A stretch of 64,000 nucleotides of DNA from Lachnospiraceae bacterium (GCA_902363555.1 CABJAM010000014.1:37974-101973); one strand, 5' to 3'; positions 52,827-62,390 are shown, counted from the first letter of the stretch. The notes: a model not told the origin generated them from the letters alone. A program made the numbers and translations.

Positions 52827-55480
52827 AGACGATCAATGCGTGTTTAAAAGGCACGGAAGAAAATTATATTCTGCCTTTTCTGTGGCTTCACGGGGAGGAT
52901 GAAGAAGTACTCAGATCCTACATGGCGGCTATTTATGAAGCAAATATCCGGGCAGTCTGTCTGGAATCCAGGCCGCATCCAGACTTTCTCGGCCCAAAGT
53001 GGTGGCACGACCTGGATATTATACTGGATGAAGCAAGACGCCGGAAGATGAAGGTGTGGATTTTAGATGACCGGCACTATCCCACAGGCTCGGCCGCCGG
53101 TGCAGTAAAAACAGCTCCGCTGAAGCTCCACAAACAATATCTTGCATGTAATATGGTGGACGTATGCGGACCGTGTCGGGGTGTGCGCTTAGATATGAGC
53201 AAGCTTGCAGCCACACCGGGAAATCCCATGGACCCTCAGCCGCCGGCATACGATGACGACTGTCTCCTGGCAGTGGTGGCTGCCCGGCTGGATGGAGCGA
53301 TCGATCAAAGCCTGAATCATGCGGACAAAGTCGTTTTTCTGGCGAAGGGGCCTGGAAATGACTTTCCCATAAAGGCGTCCGGAAATGACTTTCCCACAAA
53401 AGAGGCCGGGAATGATTTTCTCATATGGGATGTGCCGGAAGGGATGTGGCGGGTATTTGTCTTTTATACGACCCATAATGGCGGAAAAACGGAGGATATC
53501 AATCTGGTCGACCCGGCGTCCTGTAAAATATTGCTGGACACAGTATACGAAGCCCACTATGCCCGCTATGCCCATGAGTTCGGAAAAACCATCGCCGGCT
53601 TTTTCTCAGATGAGCCAGGCCTGGGCAACATTGTTGAAAATTCACAGGGGTGTATCGTGGGGAAGGTCCGTATGCCTTTACCATGGAGCGGACCGTTGGA
53701 GACGGCTTTAAAGGAAATGTGGGGGGATGAATATTATGTCAACCTTCCTGCGCTTTGGTGCGACACGGGTACGCCCAGAGAGACGGCATCAATCCGCGAG
53801 GAATTTATGAACGCGCTGACAGATTTTGTAAAAAACAGCTTTAGTGAGCAGATCGGCGACTGGTGCAGGAACCATGGCGTGGAATATATCGGACATATTA
53901 TCGAGGACAACAATGCCTCAGAAGGGCTGGGCGCCAGTGTGGGCCACTATTTCCGGGGGCTTTGGGGCCAGGATATGGCAGGCCTTGATGACATCGGGGC
54001 GCAGATCACGGTCGGGGGCGCCAACGTGGAGCATATATCCATCGCGGGCTCGGGCGACGGAGAATTTTATCATCATGTCCTTGGAAAGCTGGGTTCCTCC
54101 CTGGCGCATATCGATCCAAAGAAAAAAGACCGGTGTGTCTGCGAATGCTTTGGCGCCTACGGCTGGAGCGAGGGAACACAGAACATGAAGTATATCGCAG
54201 ACCATCTGCTGGCCGATGGCGTGAACCACTTTGTGCCCCATGCGTTTTCGGCCAAAGCATTTCCGGATTTTGACTGCCCGCCCCATTTTTATGCGGGAGG
54301 AGAAGATATACTGTTTCCTGCCTTTGGAAAACTGATGGCTTACATAAACCGGACGGCGCATATTCTAACCGGATATCGTCATACGGCTCCTGTTGCCGTC
54401 CTATACCATGCGGAAGCCTCCTGGAGTGGACAGCGCTGGACAAAAATGCAAAAATGCGCCCGAGTCCTTCGGGAACACCAGATTGACTTTGATATCCTGC
54501 CTTCGGAAGTATTAAATTTAGACGGCAATGTTTTGTCGGTCAATGGGCGGACATACAAAGCGCTTGTGATCCCGGGATGTGAGTATCTCGGAAAATCCGC
54601 AGAAAAGTTCTGCATCGCTGCCAGCCAGGCGGGGTTCCCTGTCTATTTTTCGGACTTTGCGCCAAAGGGCGTACCGGGCGAAGTGGTGGCGCTTCATGCG
54701 CTGGCCGGCATTCTGGCGGATCTGGCCCATGTGACACTGACGCCGGCCCACGATGGGATACGGATTTATCACGGAATAAATGAAGGGGAGGGCCATGTTT
54801 ATTTCCTCTTTAATACGTCGCCATGGCAATCCTTTGTGGGAACTGTGACGGTGGAAGCCAAGGGCTTTTGTTACCGCTACGACCCGATGGAAAACCGGCT
54901 TTACAGGCGGGAGTACAGCGAAGGAAATCTGCCGGTACGGCTAAAACCTATGGAAAGTTCGTTATTTGTCATAACAGATACAAAGATGGACGTTGGGGAG
55001 GAGCTTCCGGAGATGACCGGTGCCGTATCTCTGGACGGGGAATGGACGGTTTCTTTACTGGAAAACGAAAAGCTGGAGCCCTATACGGTTACAGATCCTT
55101 TTGACGGTATTATGAAAGACGGATGGTCAGGAACTATACGATATGAATATACGATCCCTGAGGGTACGATCCCAGAGGATACAGCATGTATTGCCCTGCG
55201 GCTGCCCCAGGTCCGGGAAGCCGCCACGGTCTGGTGCAATGGGGAGTATGCAGGAGATGCAGTGGCTGCGCCGTTTTATTTTGATCTGACAGATATATGG
55301 AAGCACGGAGAAAACTGTCTTCGGATCGATGTGACGTCCACCATGGAGCAAAAGGTGAAGGCTGAAAGCGGTGGCAGAGACTGGTTTATATATATGCAAA
55401 AGGTATGGTACGGCTACGGACTGACTGCGGTTCCAATACTGGAGTATGCTGCGGCTGAGAAAAACATTTCGCTCATCTGA
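52820..55480 (+). CDS. Large GH106-like glycoside hydrolase
   Basis: This 886-aa protein starts with a TIM-barrel-like region: LPFLWLHGEDEEVLRSYMAAI, AVCLESRPHPDFLGPKWW, WILDDRHYPTG, FFSDEPGLG and YIGHIIEDNN are motifs seen in rhamnosidase-like GH106 and related uncharacterised hydrolases. A beta-sandwich with LDGEWTVSL and ALRLPQVREAATVWCNGEYAG ends the protein (about residues 735-880), like galactose-binding domains. Candidate acidic residues are the Glu in SDEPG and in IIEDNN. It has no signal peptide. AGAGGAG precedes the ATG. Residues about 179-205 hold a 9-residue tandem repeat. Family placement is tentative. Confidence 0.7.
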   Translation: MLKTINACLKGTEENYILPFLWLHGEDEEVLRSYMAAIYEANIRAVCLESRPHPDFLGPKWWHDLDIILDEARRRKMKVWILDDRHYPTGSAAGAVKTAPLKLHKQYLACNMVDVCGPCRGVRLDMSKLAATPGNPMDPQPPAYDDDCLLAVVAARLDGAIDQSLNHADKVVFLAKGPGNDFPIKASGNDFPTKEAGNDFLIWDVPEGMWRVFVFYTTHNGGKTEDINLVDPASCKILLDTVYEAHYARYAHEFGKTIAGFFSDEPGLGNIVENSQGCIVGKVRMPLPWSGPLETALKEMWGDEYYVNLPALWCDTGTPRETASIREEFMNALTDFVKNSFSEQIGDWCRNHGVEYIGHIIEDNNASEGLGASVGHYFRGLWGQDMAGLDDIGAQITVGGANVEHISIAGSGDGEFYHHVLGKLGSSLAHIDPKKKDRCVCECFGAYGWSEGTQNMKYIADHLLADGVNHFVPHAFSAKAFPDFDCPPHFYAGGEDILFPAFGKLMAYINRTAHILTGYRHTAPVAVLYHAEASWSGQRWTKMQKCARVLREHQIDFDILPSEVLNLDGNVLSVNGRTYKALVIPGCEYLGKSAEKFCIAASQAGFPVYFSDFAPKGVPGEVVALHALAGILADLAHVTLTPAHDGIRIYHGINEGEGHVYFLFNTSPWQSFVGTVTVEAKGFCYRYDPMENRLYRREYSEGNLPVRLKPMESSLFVITDTKMDVGEELPEMTGAVSLDGEWTVSLLENEKLEPYTVTDPFDGIMKDGWSGTIRYEYTIPEGTIPEDTACIALRLPQVREAATVWCNGEYAGDAVAAPFYFDLTDIWKHGENCLRIDVTSTMEQKVKAESGGRDWFIYMQKVWYGYGLTAVPILEYAAAEKNISLI
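53354..53434 (+). repeat. Three 27-bp in-frame tandem repeats inside the GH106-like gene
   Basis: Units start at 53354, 53381 and 53408 and begin GGAAATGACTTTCCCA or a close variant. They encode GNDFP(I/T)K(A/E)(S/A) repeats. The first two are almost identical, which suggests recent slippage in a surface loop. Confidence 0.85.
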
Positions 55481-55536
55481 ACCATTTTGGACTGCGGATT
55501 TGTTTGGAAAGCCCAATGAAAAAGGAGATTTAAATT

Positions 55537-56967
55537 ATGAAAAAAGAGAAAAAAAGGAGTACGTTTTTAAACGGTATCCTGTGGACGTCCGGAGGGATCG
55601 GTATAAGTGTGCCCAATACACTGATCCTTACATATTTTTCATTTTATGCCACGGATGTTTTAGGGATGCCGGCCGCGCTTGTGGCGACGATCCTGCTTGT
55701 CACGAAGCTATTGGATGGCGTATCCGATCTGATCGCGGGATTTATTATTGATAATACGCACACACGCTGGGGAAAAGGCCGGCCCTATGACATCTGCCTT
55801 ATATTTATCGGGCTGTTTACCATATTGCTGTTTGCAGCGCCCAGATCAGGTGTCGTGCTTCAGGCGGTCTACCTTGGGATTATGTACAGCCTTGTTCAGG
55901 CGGTTTTTGTAACTTTATTCAGTACCGCAGACAGAGTCTATCTTCTCCATGCATTTCCGGAGGAAAAGGAGCGCAATAATACGTTTGTGATCAGTACGAT
56001 CGCAGGACAACTGATTGCAAGCACAGTGGCAGTCATCATTCCCATCTTTATTGCGGCAGCAGGAACCAATCACTCCGAGTGGGTGAAGGCTGTAGTCATG
56101 GTCGTGATCCCATGCACCATCATAGGTATGATTCGGTTCTTTTTCATCAAGGAAGTGCAGACCGATGCGCCGGCCTCAAAAGAACGTATCGAAAAGCTGG
56201 CTGAGAAAAAGGCCGAAAAAAAGGCGGAAAAGAAAAAACAGGCGCACAACAGGGTTGGCTTTAAAGACGGGGCAAGAGCCATCATGTGCAATCCATACAT
56301 TTTGATCCTGTCCTTTGGAATCTTTATTATAGTTATCAGTTCCGGGTTTATGGGAACGGCTACAATGTACTATTTCCAGTATATTCTGGGAGACATTGGG
56401 AAAATGTCCATCGCTTCCACCTCAAGCTATGCGTCTCTGATCATGGTTGTGCTTTTTCTGCCCTTAGCCAATAAGTTTGGGAAAGATAAGGTTATGAAGG
56501 TGGGGCTGGTACTTGCCGTGATCGGTACTCTCATCCGTTGGTTTGGCGGTGCAAATATCGTTACGATCACCTTGGGCCTGTGCCTGGTGATGATCGGTAT
56601 TATGCCGATCAGTGTTTATTTTCCCCTGTACCTGTTTGATATTATGGATTATGGAGAGTGGAAGACCGGAAAACGCGTGGAAGGACTTTACGCCGCTTTC
56701 CCAACCTTTGCCAATAAGGTGGCCGGCGGTCTGTCCGTTTCTCTTGCCATGTTCGTGCTGGGGGCGGCAGGTTATAACGGTACGGCGGCCGTACAGCCCC
56801 AGTCGGTGCTTAATGCAATAAAATTAACATATAATGTGATTCCTACGATTATACTGATCATTATGACACTGATTGTGGTATTCTTCTATAATATAGATAA
56901 AAAGCTGCCACAGATTAAGAAAGAATTAGGGGAGCGCAGGGCGAAAGAAGCTTCCTGCTCAGATTAA
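55537..56967 (+). CDS. GPH-type glycoside:cation symporter (MFS)
   Basis: This 476-aa membrane transporter is of the glycoside-pentoside-hexuronide family with about 12 helices. It shows the MelB-like motif LDGVSDLIAGFIIDNTHTRWGKGRPY after helix 2 and DIMDYGEWKTGKRVEGLYAA in the second half. The long central cytoplasmic loop is Lys/Glu/Ala-rich. AAGGAGA precedes the ATG. As the last gene of the GH2-GH3 operon it probably imports glycosides, or exports a monosaccharide by-product, coupled to sodium or protons. Confidence 0.9.
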   Translation: MKKEKKRSTFLNGILWTSGGIGISVPNTLILTYFSFYATDVLGMPAALVATILLVTKLLDGVSDLIAGFIIDNTHTRWGKGRPYDICLIFIGLFTILLFAAPRSGVVLQAVYLGIMYSLVQAVFVTLFSTADRVYLLHAFPEEKERNNTFVISTIAGQLIASTVAVIIPIFIAAAGTNHSEWVKAVVMVVIPCTIIGMIRFFFIKEVQTDAPASKERIEKLAEKKAEKKAEKKKQAHNRVGFKDGARAIMCNPYILILSFGIFIIVISSGFMGTATMYYFQYILGDIGKMSIASTSSYASLIMVVLFLPLANKFGKDKVMKVGLVLAVIGTLIRWFGGANIVTITLGLCLVMIGIMPISVYFPLYLFDIMDYGEWKTGKRVEGLYAAFPTFANKVAGGLSVSLAMFVLGAAGYNGTAAVQPQSVLNAIKLTYNVIPTIILIIMTLIVVFFYNIDKKLPQIKKELGERRAKEASCSD

Positions 56968-57035
56968 AGATAAAGTGGTGTCCTTCGAATGAGTTATCTC
57001 ATAATCCATAAAAATCGTCCTTTCAAAATGGTTGC

Positions 57036-57071
57036 AAAAAGCCGATGAGTTCAAATTCCCATCGGCTTTTT
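57036..57071. terminator. Bidirectional terminator after the symporter
   Basis: AAAAAGCCGATG pairs with CATCGGCTTTTT around a 12-base loop. Flanking A and T runs make it work for both the symporter and the convergent XRE gene. Confidence 0.85.
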
Positions 57072-57190
57072 GCTGTTATTAAGTTGTTATTTTGTTTTAA
57101 CGCTTTTGACTTTTGGAACGCTCACGCTTGCAGAGTTTCTGATAGATAGGTCTTGTTGCGAACGGGAAGATTGGTAAAATCAATCATTAG

Positions 57191-57652
57191 TTAGTCATCT
57201 CGTTTCATTCTTAAATATTTTTCTCTTAAATACCAAGCTTGTTCTGTGGAGATTGTTTGGTCAATTTCAGCCGAGTTAATATCCGCATTCAGCTCGCCCC
57301 AATATAAATCCCAATGCAAATCCCGTTTTCCACTATCTTCAATTTTCCAAGACTGCTTCATATTTTCAAGGGATTTTTGCAAATACGGCGGCAGGTCGCA
57401 TTCGAGATACTTTTTGCTTTTAGGTAATCCCGTTTCTTTATCATATTCTGTATCTGTTGTATCCAACGACATAATATATTCCATTGTGCAATTAAGCGCC
57501 TTTGCAAGCTGCTGCACTGTGCGGGCAGAGCATTTCTGCAAAGAACTTTTTCCGGAGCAGATATCTATAACAGTTGTTTTTGGGATACCGCTGATTTGTG
57601 ATAGATGGTATTTGGTTATATTTTGGCTGTCGATATATTCTTGTAGATTCAT
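57191..57652 (-). CDS. XRE-family helix-turn-helix regulator
   Basis: This 153-aa protein has an N-terminal Cro/C1-type HTH (about residues 5-62: TKYHLSQISGIPKTTVIDICSG, RTVQQLAKALNCTMEYIM). A C-terminal domain of ~85 residues, rich in Trp and acidic residues (DLHWDLYWGELNADIN), resembles the partner-binding half of mobile-element antitoxin-like proteins. No toxin gene is adjacent. The promoter carries a perfect palindrome, so autorepression is likely. Confidence 0.8.
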   Translation of the reverse strand: MNLQEYIDSQNITKYHLSQISGIPKTTVIDICSGKSSLQKCSARTVQQLAKALNCTMEYIMSLDTTDTEYDKETGLPKSKKYLECDLPPYLQKSLENMKQSWKIEDSGKRDLHWDLYWGELNADINSAEIDQTISTEQAWYLREKYLRMKRDD

Positions 57653-58119
57653 TTACGCCACCCTTTCCTTTATTATATTATATCGGTATACCGACCTTGC
57701 GTCAAGGTGTATCCAGCTTTTAGTATTTGACATTTATATGAAATTTTTTCTCAAATATGAAATGCCGTTCTTTGCACAGATTTGCTTCTTCCGTTAGTGT
57801 TTCGGTCGGTTATGCTAATTCAGTTTGTATCACAGAAAGATTCTGTAAATAGCTGGATGACTGGAGCCAGTTTATGCATACAGGCAATCCTAACCGCTCT
57901 AGCGCTCCTGCCTGGGAACCATGCACGGTTCAAAACCCGGTGTATAATCTATACGATATTTGATGTTTCCAATCGTTAGAAAGCAGTCACTGTCTTAAGG
58001 ATAAAATCCGACAATTTCTATTGTCTATTTTTGCTCACTCCCCGCAGAATAATAAAAATCAGCCAGAAAATGATAAGCTTCATGTTAAGAATAGAAAGGC
58101 CCTCCGGCCCCTCCTGTAT
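57653..58119. other. Intergenic region between XRE and the orphan binding protein
   Basis: Only the XRE promoter (57677-57705) is clear. A 65-codon frame at 57782-57979 has no ribosome site or family and is not supported. A short GGCC-CTCC-GGCC stem lies near 58098. Confidence 0.4.
57677..57705 (-). promoter_or_regulatory. XRE promoter with embedded operator
   Basis: On the minus strand, TTGACG (57705-57700) and TATAAT (57682-57677) are separated by 17 bp. The perfect palindrome TCGGTATACCGA (57683-57694) fills most of the spacer and abuts the -10. Confidence 0.75.
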
Positions 58120-58125
58120 TATAAT
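58120..58125 (+). promoter_or_regulatory. -10 element of the orphan binding-protein gene
   Basis: A perfect TATAAT lies 27 bp before the ATG. No convincing -35 was found; a GC-rich stem occupies that place. Confidence 0.4.
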
Positions 58126-58152
58126 TGAGACAAAATGAAGGAGGAATTTCTT

Positions 58153-59757
58153 ATGAGTAAATCAAAGCGGATCATTGCAATTTTATTGACTTTATGTTTG
58201 ATGTGTGCATCCCTTGTGGCTTGTGGCAATAAGGAGTCATCATCACAGCCGGACGCGCAGACATCCGGCGCGGCTGCAACAAATGATGCGAAAGCTGCTA
58301 CGAATGCTGCGGATGCTACGGCTGCGACAGGAGCGGCAACAGAAGCTGCCATGGAAACCGGCGAGGATGTTGAATGGGATGAGGACCCATCCGAAGTCAC
58401 ATGGATGATGTGGAATGTGGGGGGCACATTTACCCAGGACGGCTTAAAGGCTGTCGAGAACGCTGTGAATGAAATCACACTGAAAAAGATCAATGTGCAT
58501 GTCACCCTGGAAATGCTGGAAATGGGCTCCTATTTATCTCAGATGCCCATGCAGGTAGGCGCCGGCGATAAAATCGATCTGATCAGCACATTTCCGGCCG
58601 CCGCAGGCTCCTTTAGCGCCATGGTCAATTCCGGCCAGCTTCTGCCGCTGAATGAGCTGCTGGAGGAAAACGCAGCGGATACGCTGGAGCTTCTGCCGGA
58701 AAATGTACTTGAGGCCACGACGGTTGACGGCAATATTTATGCAGTGCCGGTCTATACAGATAATACCAATGACCTTCACTGGCTCTGCCGCGCATCCTAT
58801 CTTGAGGAGGCCGGATTTAAGGCGGAGGATATCCGTAGTATAGACGATGTCACAAAGGTTTTTGAAGCTGTATACAAACTTCATCCGGAGATGAAGATGG
58901 TCAGCTCCGGGGGAAAAACGCTTATAGAGTCACCACTGTTTACCGGGGATGTGTTTGATTCTCTGGGTACGGATCTTCTGGCGGTTATGATCGATAAGGA
59001 TGAGACAAAGGTTGTCAGCTTTTTTGAAACTGAAGAATATAAAAAAGCCTATGCGATTTTAAGAGACTGGTATGAGAAGGGATATATTGATAAGGACATT
59101 ATGATTCGTGAGGATGATCCGACCTCCGACCAGACGGTATTTTCTTTTTTCCTTGGGGGAAATAAAGCGCGGACCAACGGTTCAGAGGCTATGGCAGGTG
59201 AGCCGCTAGTTTCTGTGAAACTTATGGAAGGATGCGTATCCACAACGAACATGACGATTTTGACGACAGCCATTCCAGTATCAGCCACAGATCCGGAAGC
59301 CGCGGCCCGGCTTTTGAACCTGTGCTATACGGATAAGGATTTAAAAATGCTTGTCAGCTATGGGCTGGAAGGGGAAAATTACAGCTATGGCGACAACGGC
59401 GGTATTGTGGTAAATGCTACAGGAAATTATGCGCCGAATACACTGGGAATCTTTGGTAATGCGCTGCTGTGTGACCCCACATCGGACCAGGTTGAGATTG
59501 GATATGACATGCGGCAGGTGGATCAGAGCCTGATTAATTATTCACCGTTACTTGGATTTTTCGTAAACACGGACCCTATCTCCAATGAAGCAGCCGCGCT
59601 TTCCGGAGTTTACACGGAATATCAGGGCCTGGTCAAATGCGGGCTGGCGGATGAAGCGACATTACAGCAGTTTATTGATAAGCTGTACGCGAACGGGCTT
59701 CAGGCCTATATGGATGAGGTGCAGCGGCAGTTAGATGAGTGGCTTAGGCAGCAATAA
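58153..59757 (+). CDS. Orphan extracellular solute-binding lipoprotein
   Basis: This 534-aa lipoprotein has a signal peptide, lipobox LVAC (Cys about residue 24) and an Ala/Thr-rich linker (about residues 30-75). Its CUT1-type binding fold ends RQLDEWLRQQ, very like the second importer's binding protein. AAGGAGGAA precedes the ATG. No permease or ATPase genes are adjacent, so it must share permeases, perhaps those at 32145-33969, or act as a sensor for YesM or the AraC-GH39 regulator next door. Confidence 0.88.
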   Translation: MSKSKRIIAILLTLCLMCASLVACGNKESSSQPDAQTSGAAATNDAKAATNAADATAATGAATEAAMETGEDVEWDEDPSEVTWMMWNVGGTFTQDGLKAVENAVNEITLKKINVHVTLEMLEMGSYLSQMPMQVGAGDKIDLISTFPAAAGSFSAMVNSGQLLPLNELLEENAADTLELLPENVLEATTVDGNIYAVPVYTDNTNDLHWLCRASYLEEAGFKAEDIRSIDDVTKVFEAVYKLHPEMKMVSSGGKTLIESPLFTGDVFDSLGTDLLAVMIDKDETKVVSFFETEEYKKAYAILRDWYEKGYIDKDIMIREDDPTSDQTVFSFFLGGNKARTNGSEAMAGEPLVSVKLMEGCVSTTNMTILTTAIPVSATDPEAAARLLNLCYTDKDLKMLVSYGLEGENYSYGDNGGIVVNATGNYAPNTLGIFGNALLCDPTSDQVEIGYDMRQVDQSLINYSPLLGFFVNTDPISNEAAALSGVYTEYQGLVKCGLADEATLQQFIDKLYANGLQAYMDEVQRQLDEWLRQQ

Positions 59758-59768
59758 ATGCTGAATGA

Positions 59769-59817
59769 TAACTGTTCGGCAGGGCAGAGGTAAGCCCGCT
59801 GTCCTTCTGTACAGTTA
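59769..59817 (+). repeat. Imperfect hairpin after the orphan binding protein
   Basis: TAACTGT and ACAGTTA form the outer stem, with AGGGCA/TGTCCT inside. It carries a half of the GTAACAGTTC motif and could be a weak terminator. Confidence 0.35.
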
Positions 59818-59832
59818 CGTTAAATTTATGGT

Positions 59833-59881
59833 AAAAGCAATGATTTTGTATTATAATAAATACGAATTCATTGCTTTTTTT
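59833..59881 (+). terminator. Strong terminator of the orphan binding-protein gene
   Basis: AAAAGCAATGA pairs perfectly with TCATTGCTTTT, and the inner GTATT/AATAC extends the stem. Seven or more Ts follow. Confidence 0.8.
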
Positions 59882-59913
59882 GTGTGGGAGACACGTTCCA
59901 TGGATAAAATCGG

Positions 59914-59944
59914 GTAACAGTTCGCCCTCCCTCTGAACTGTTAC
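59914..59944. promoter_or_regulatory. Perfect inverted repeat upstream of the AraC-GH39 gene, probable operator
   Basis: GTAACAGTTC and GAACTGTTAC are perfect 10-bp arms 11 bases apart, about 68 bp before the ATG and downstream of a weak -10 (TAAAAT, 59905-59910). The same half-site recurs at 41640, 45013 and, inverted, 33998. Confidence 0.55.
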
Positions 59945-60011
59945 AAAAACAGAGCATGAGCAGCAAAATCGTGAAACGACAGATATTTTCAGGAAGCAGG
60001 AGAAGGTATAT

Positions 60012-62390
60012 ATGGATAACAGGAAGAAGGATTTTGAACTGTATTTTATGACCGGCGGCAGTGCCCGGGAGCATATGCATCAGGATGTGGAATTTATTTA
60101 TGTTATGGATGGGTGCATCCGTGTGACTGCGCTTGGTAAGACATTTTTACTTGGCGGCGAGGATGCTATGATCATCAACAGCAATCACCGGCATTCCTGG
60201 CTTGAGGTGGAGAAAACGCATTTGTGCATCATTCATTTTAATTATTCCATGCTGCTGGAATATCTGGATAAAAAGCTGATTTTTTTCTACTGCAACAGCA
60301 GTAAGGAAAGCAGTGAGCGCTATGAGGGCATCCGGGAGATCATGGACGACCTGCTCAGCGAATGTGCTGTCAATGCGGACCGGATGACTTTTGAGAAAAA
60401 AAGTCTGCTGTACCGGCTGTTACAATATCTGATCCGTTATTTTATGTCGGATGACATTTTAAATACAGCGGAGAAGGATGATCTGCGTATTGAGGAGATG
60501 CTCCAGTACATTAATACGAATTATGCCCGTTCCCTGTCGCTCCAGGAGATGGCGGAGTACATGCATATGGCGCCCTCGTCATTTTCCAGATTCTTTAAAA
60601 AGCGTGCGGGCATCACCTTTGTGGAATATGTAAATAATGTCCGTTTGCACTTTGCTCTGGAAGATATTCTCTATACGACCAACTCCGTGTCCTGGATCGC
60701 TCAGACTCACGGGTTTGCCAATGCGTCTGTATTTTGCAAAAATTTCAAGGCCGTGTACGGGATGGCGCCGATGGTTTACCGAAAACAGATGGCAAACGCG
60801 TCCGCGCCCCAGGTATCCAGCGGCGTGGACCAGCAGTTTCTTAAAAAGTATTTAAAAAGAAATGAAAGCGGGATCTGGGAGTCCTGGAAAAAGCAATTTA
60901 TCCAGGCGTCGGTGGATTGCAGGGAATGCCGTCCATGGAAAAATCCCTGGAACGAGGCGGTTCATCTGGGAACTGCTACGGAGCTTCTTAATGCGGATCT
61001 GAGATCGCAGATTATAGAATCGAAGGAGCATCTTGGTTTTACTTATGGAAGGATTCTGGGTATATTTGGCTCGGAGATGCAATTCCGTGCTGAGCACGCA
61101 CATAAAATAACGAATTACAATTCTATGGATTCGATCCTCGATTTTTTAATAAGACAAAAGATACGGCCGATCATAAGCCTGGATAATAAGCCGATAATAG
61201 TATTTAGAAGTGCGAATTCTTATTTATATGAAAAAAAATCGGAACTTATTTTTGAAGATATGACAGAATGCAAAGCGATTTTGGATGATTTTTTGAATCA
61301 TATTGTGCACCGGTATGGGATGTCTGAGGTGAAAACATGGAAGTTTGACTGCTGGTATGATGAGTTCTATGAAAATACCATGGGTATTCCGGGCAGCTTT
61401 CTGAAAATCTTCGGAGGTATTTGTGGTGAGATCAAGCGTTTTATTCCGGATGCCCAGGTTGGCGGCTGTGGACTGAGTATTTCCATTAATGAGAAAAAGT
61501 TCCATGACCTGCTGGATACATGGGTTAAGGAGCCGGTGAAGCCGGATTTTATATCAATCAATCTTTATCCGTATTCCCAGTTAAATATATCGGGAAAGCT
61601 GCGTGCCAAACGTCATCTGAATACCAATGATTATTATCAGTCGGAGGTGCTGCGCTGCCGGGATGTGATCAATGAGTATGGCTGGGCGGATGTGCCTCTG
61701 TATGTGATCGAATGGAATATGAGCATGTCTCAGAGAAACTTTTTTAACGATACTTGTGGCAAAGCTGCCCTGATGGTGAGCCAGATGGTCCGCCTTATGG
61801 ATGTCGTGGACCTGGCCGCATACAATGGTCTGAGCGATCTGTCCGGACTTTATACAGATACCAGCGCTTTTTTGATGGGCGGCTCCGGCCTGCTTACCGC
61901 ATCCGGTGTGCGCAAGCCGGCATATTATGCCTTGCAGTTTATGAGCCGTCTCGGAAATCTTCTGGTAAAAAAGGATGCAAATTATATCGTCACGACCAAT
62001 GGCTGCGATGATTATCAGATATTGTGTTTTAATGCTAAAAATCTCCGCTATAAATATTATGCCAAAGAGGAAAGCTCTATTGTGCCGGAGGAGATCGAGG
62101 ATATTTTTGAAAATAAGGATACGATTGAAATCACCTTTTCTCTGACAAATCTGTCCGAAGGCGATTTCTTTGTCCGGGAATACCGTGTCATTCCATGGCG
62201 CCACAGCGTGTTGGATGCCTGGAAGTATATGGGTACCGAATACGAAATGGATGCGGAGGATATCGAATATCTGAAAAGTATATGTGTGCCTGTCCAAAAA
62301 AAGGGGCGTCTGAAGGTTTCTGGGGGAAAGCTTGTGTTTCAGCAGTCGATCCGTGATCAGGAAATAAAATTTATCCATTTATATCGCTAA
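60012..62390 (+). CDS. AraC regulator fused to a GH39-like domain
   Basis: This 792-aa protein has a cupin-like N-domain (about residues 10-85: HMHQDVEFIYVMDGCIRV) and an AraC double HTH (about 160-260: LSLQEMAEYMHMAPSSFSRFFKKRAG, IAQTHGFANASVFCKNFKAVYG). A GH39-like barrel spans about residues 310-660, with a beta-domain to the end. In the barrel the acid/base motif WNEPN is replaced by WYDEF (residues 448-452), while the nucleophile-like Glu567 in YVIEWNMS remains. It has no signal peptide. A sugar-sensing rather than hydrolytic role is inferred. The gene lies next to an orphan binding protein. Confidence 0.87.
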   Translation: MDNRKKDFELYFMTGGSAREHMHQDVEFIYVMDGCIRVTALGKTFLLGGEDAMIINSNHRHSWLEVEKTHLCIIHFNYSMLLEYLDKKLIFFYCNSSKESSERYEGIREIMDDLLSECAVNADRMTFEKKSLLYRLLQYLIRYFMSDDILNTAEKDDLRIEEMLQYINTNYARSLSLQEMAEYMHMAPSSFSRFFKKRAGITFVEYVNNVRLHFALEDILYTTNSVSWIAQTHGFANASVFCKNFKAVYGMAPMVYRKQMANASAPQVSSGVDQQFLKKYLKRNESGIWESWKKQFIQASVDCRECRPWKNPWNEAVHLGTATELLNADLRSQIIESKEHLGFTYGRILGIFGSEMQFRAEHAHKITNYNSMDSILDFLIRQKIRPIISLDNKPIIVFRSANSYLYEKKSELIFEDMTECKAILDDFLNHIVHRYGMSEVKTWKFDCWYDEFYENTMGIPGSFLKIFGGICGEIKRFIPDAQVGGCGLSISINEKKFHDLLDTWVKEPVKPDFISINLYPYSQLNISGKLRAKRHLNTNDYYQSEVLRCRDVINEYGWADVPLYVIEWNMSMSQRNFFNDTCGKAALMVSQMVRLMDVVDLAAYNGLSDLSGLYTDTSAFLMGGSGLLTASGVRKPAYYALQFMSRLGNLLVKKDANYIVTTNGCDDYQILCFNAKNLRYKYYAKEESSIVPEEIEDIFENKDTIEITFSLTNLSEGDFFVREYRVIPWRHSVLDAWKYMGTEYEMDAEDIEYLKSICVPVQKKGRLKVSGGKLVFQQSIRDQEIKFIHLYR

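Noticed and set aside
57782..57979. 65-codon hydrophobic frame
   Set aside because: No ribosome site, no promoter and no recognisable family.
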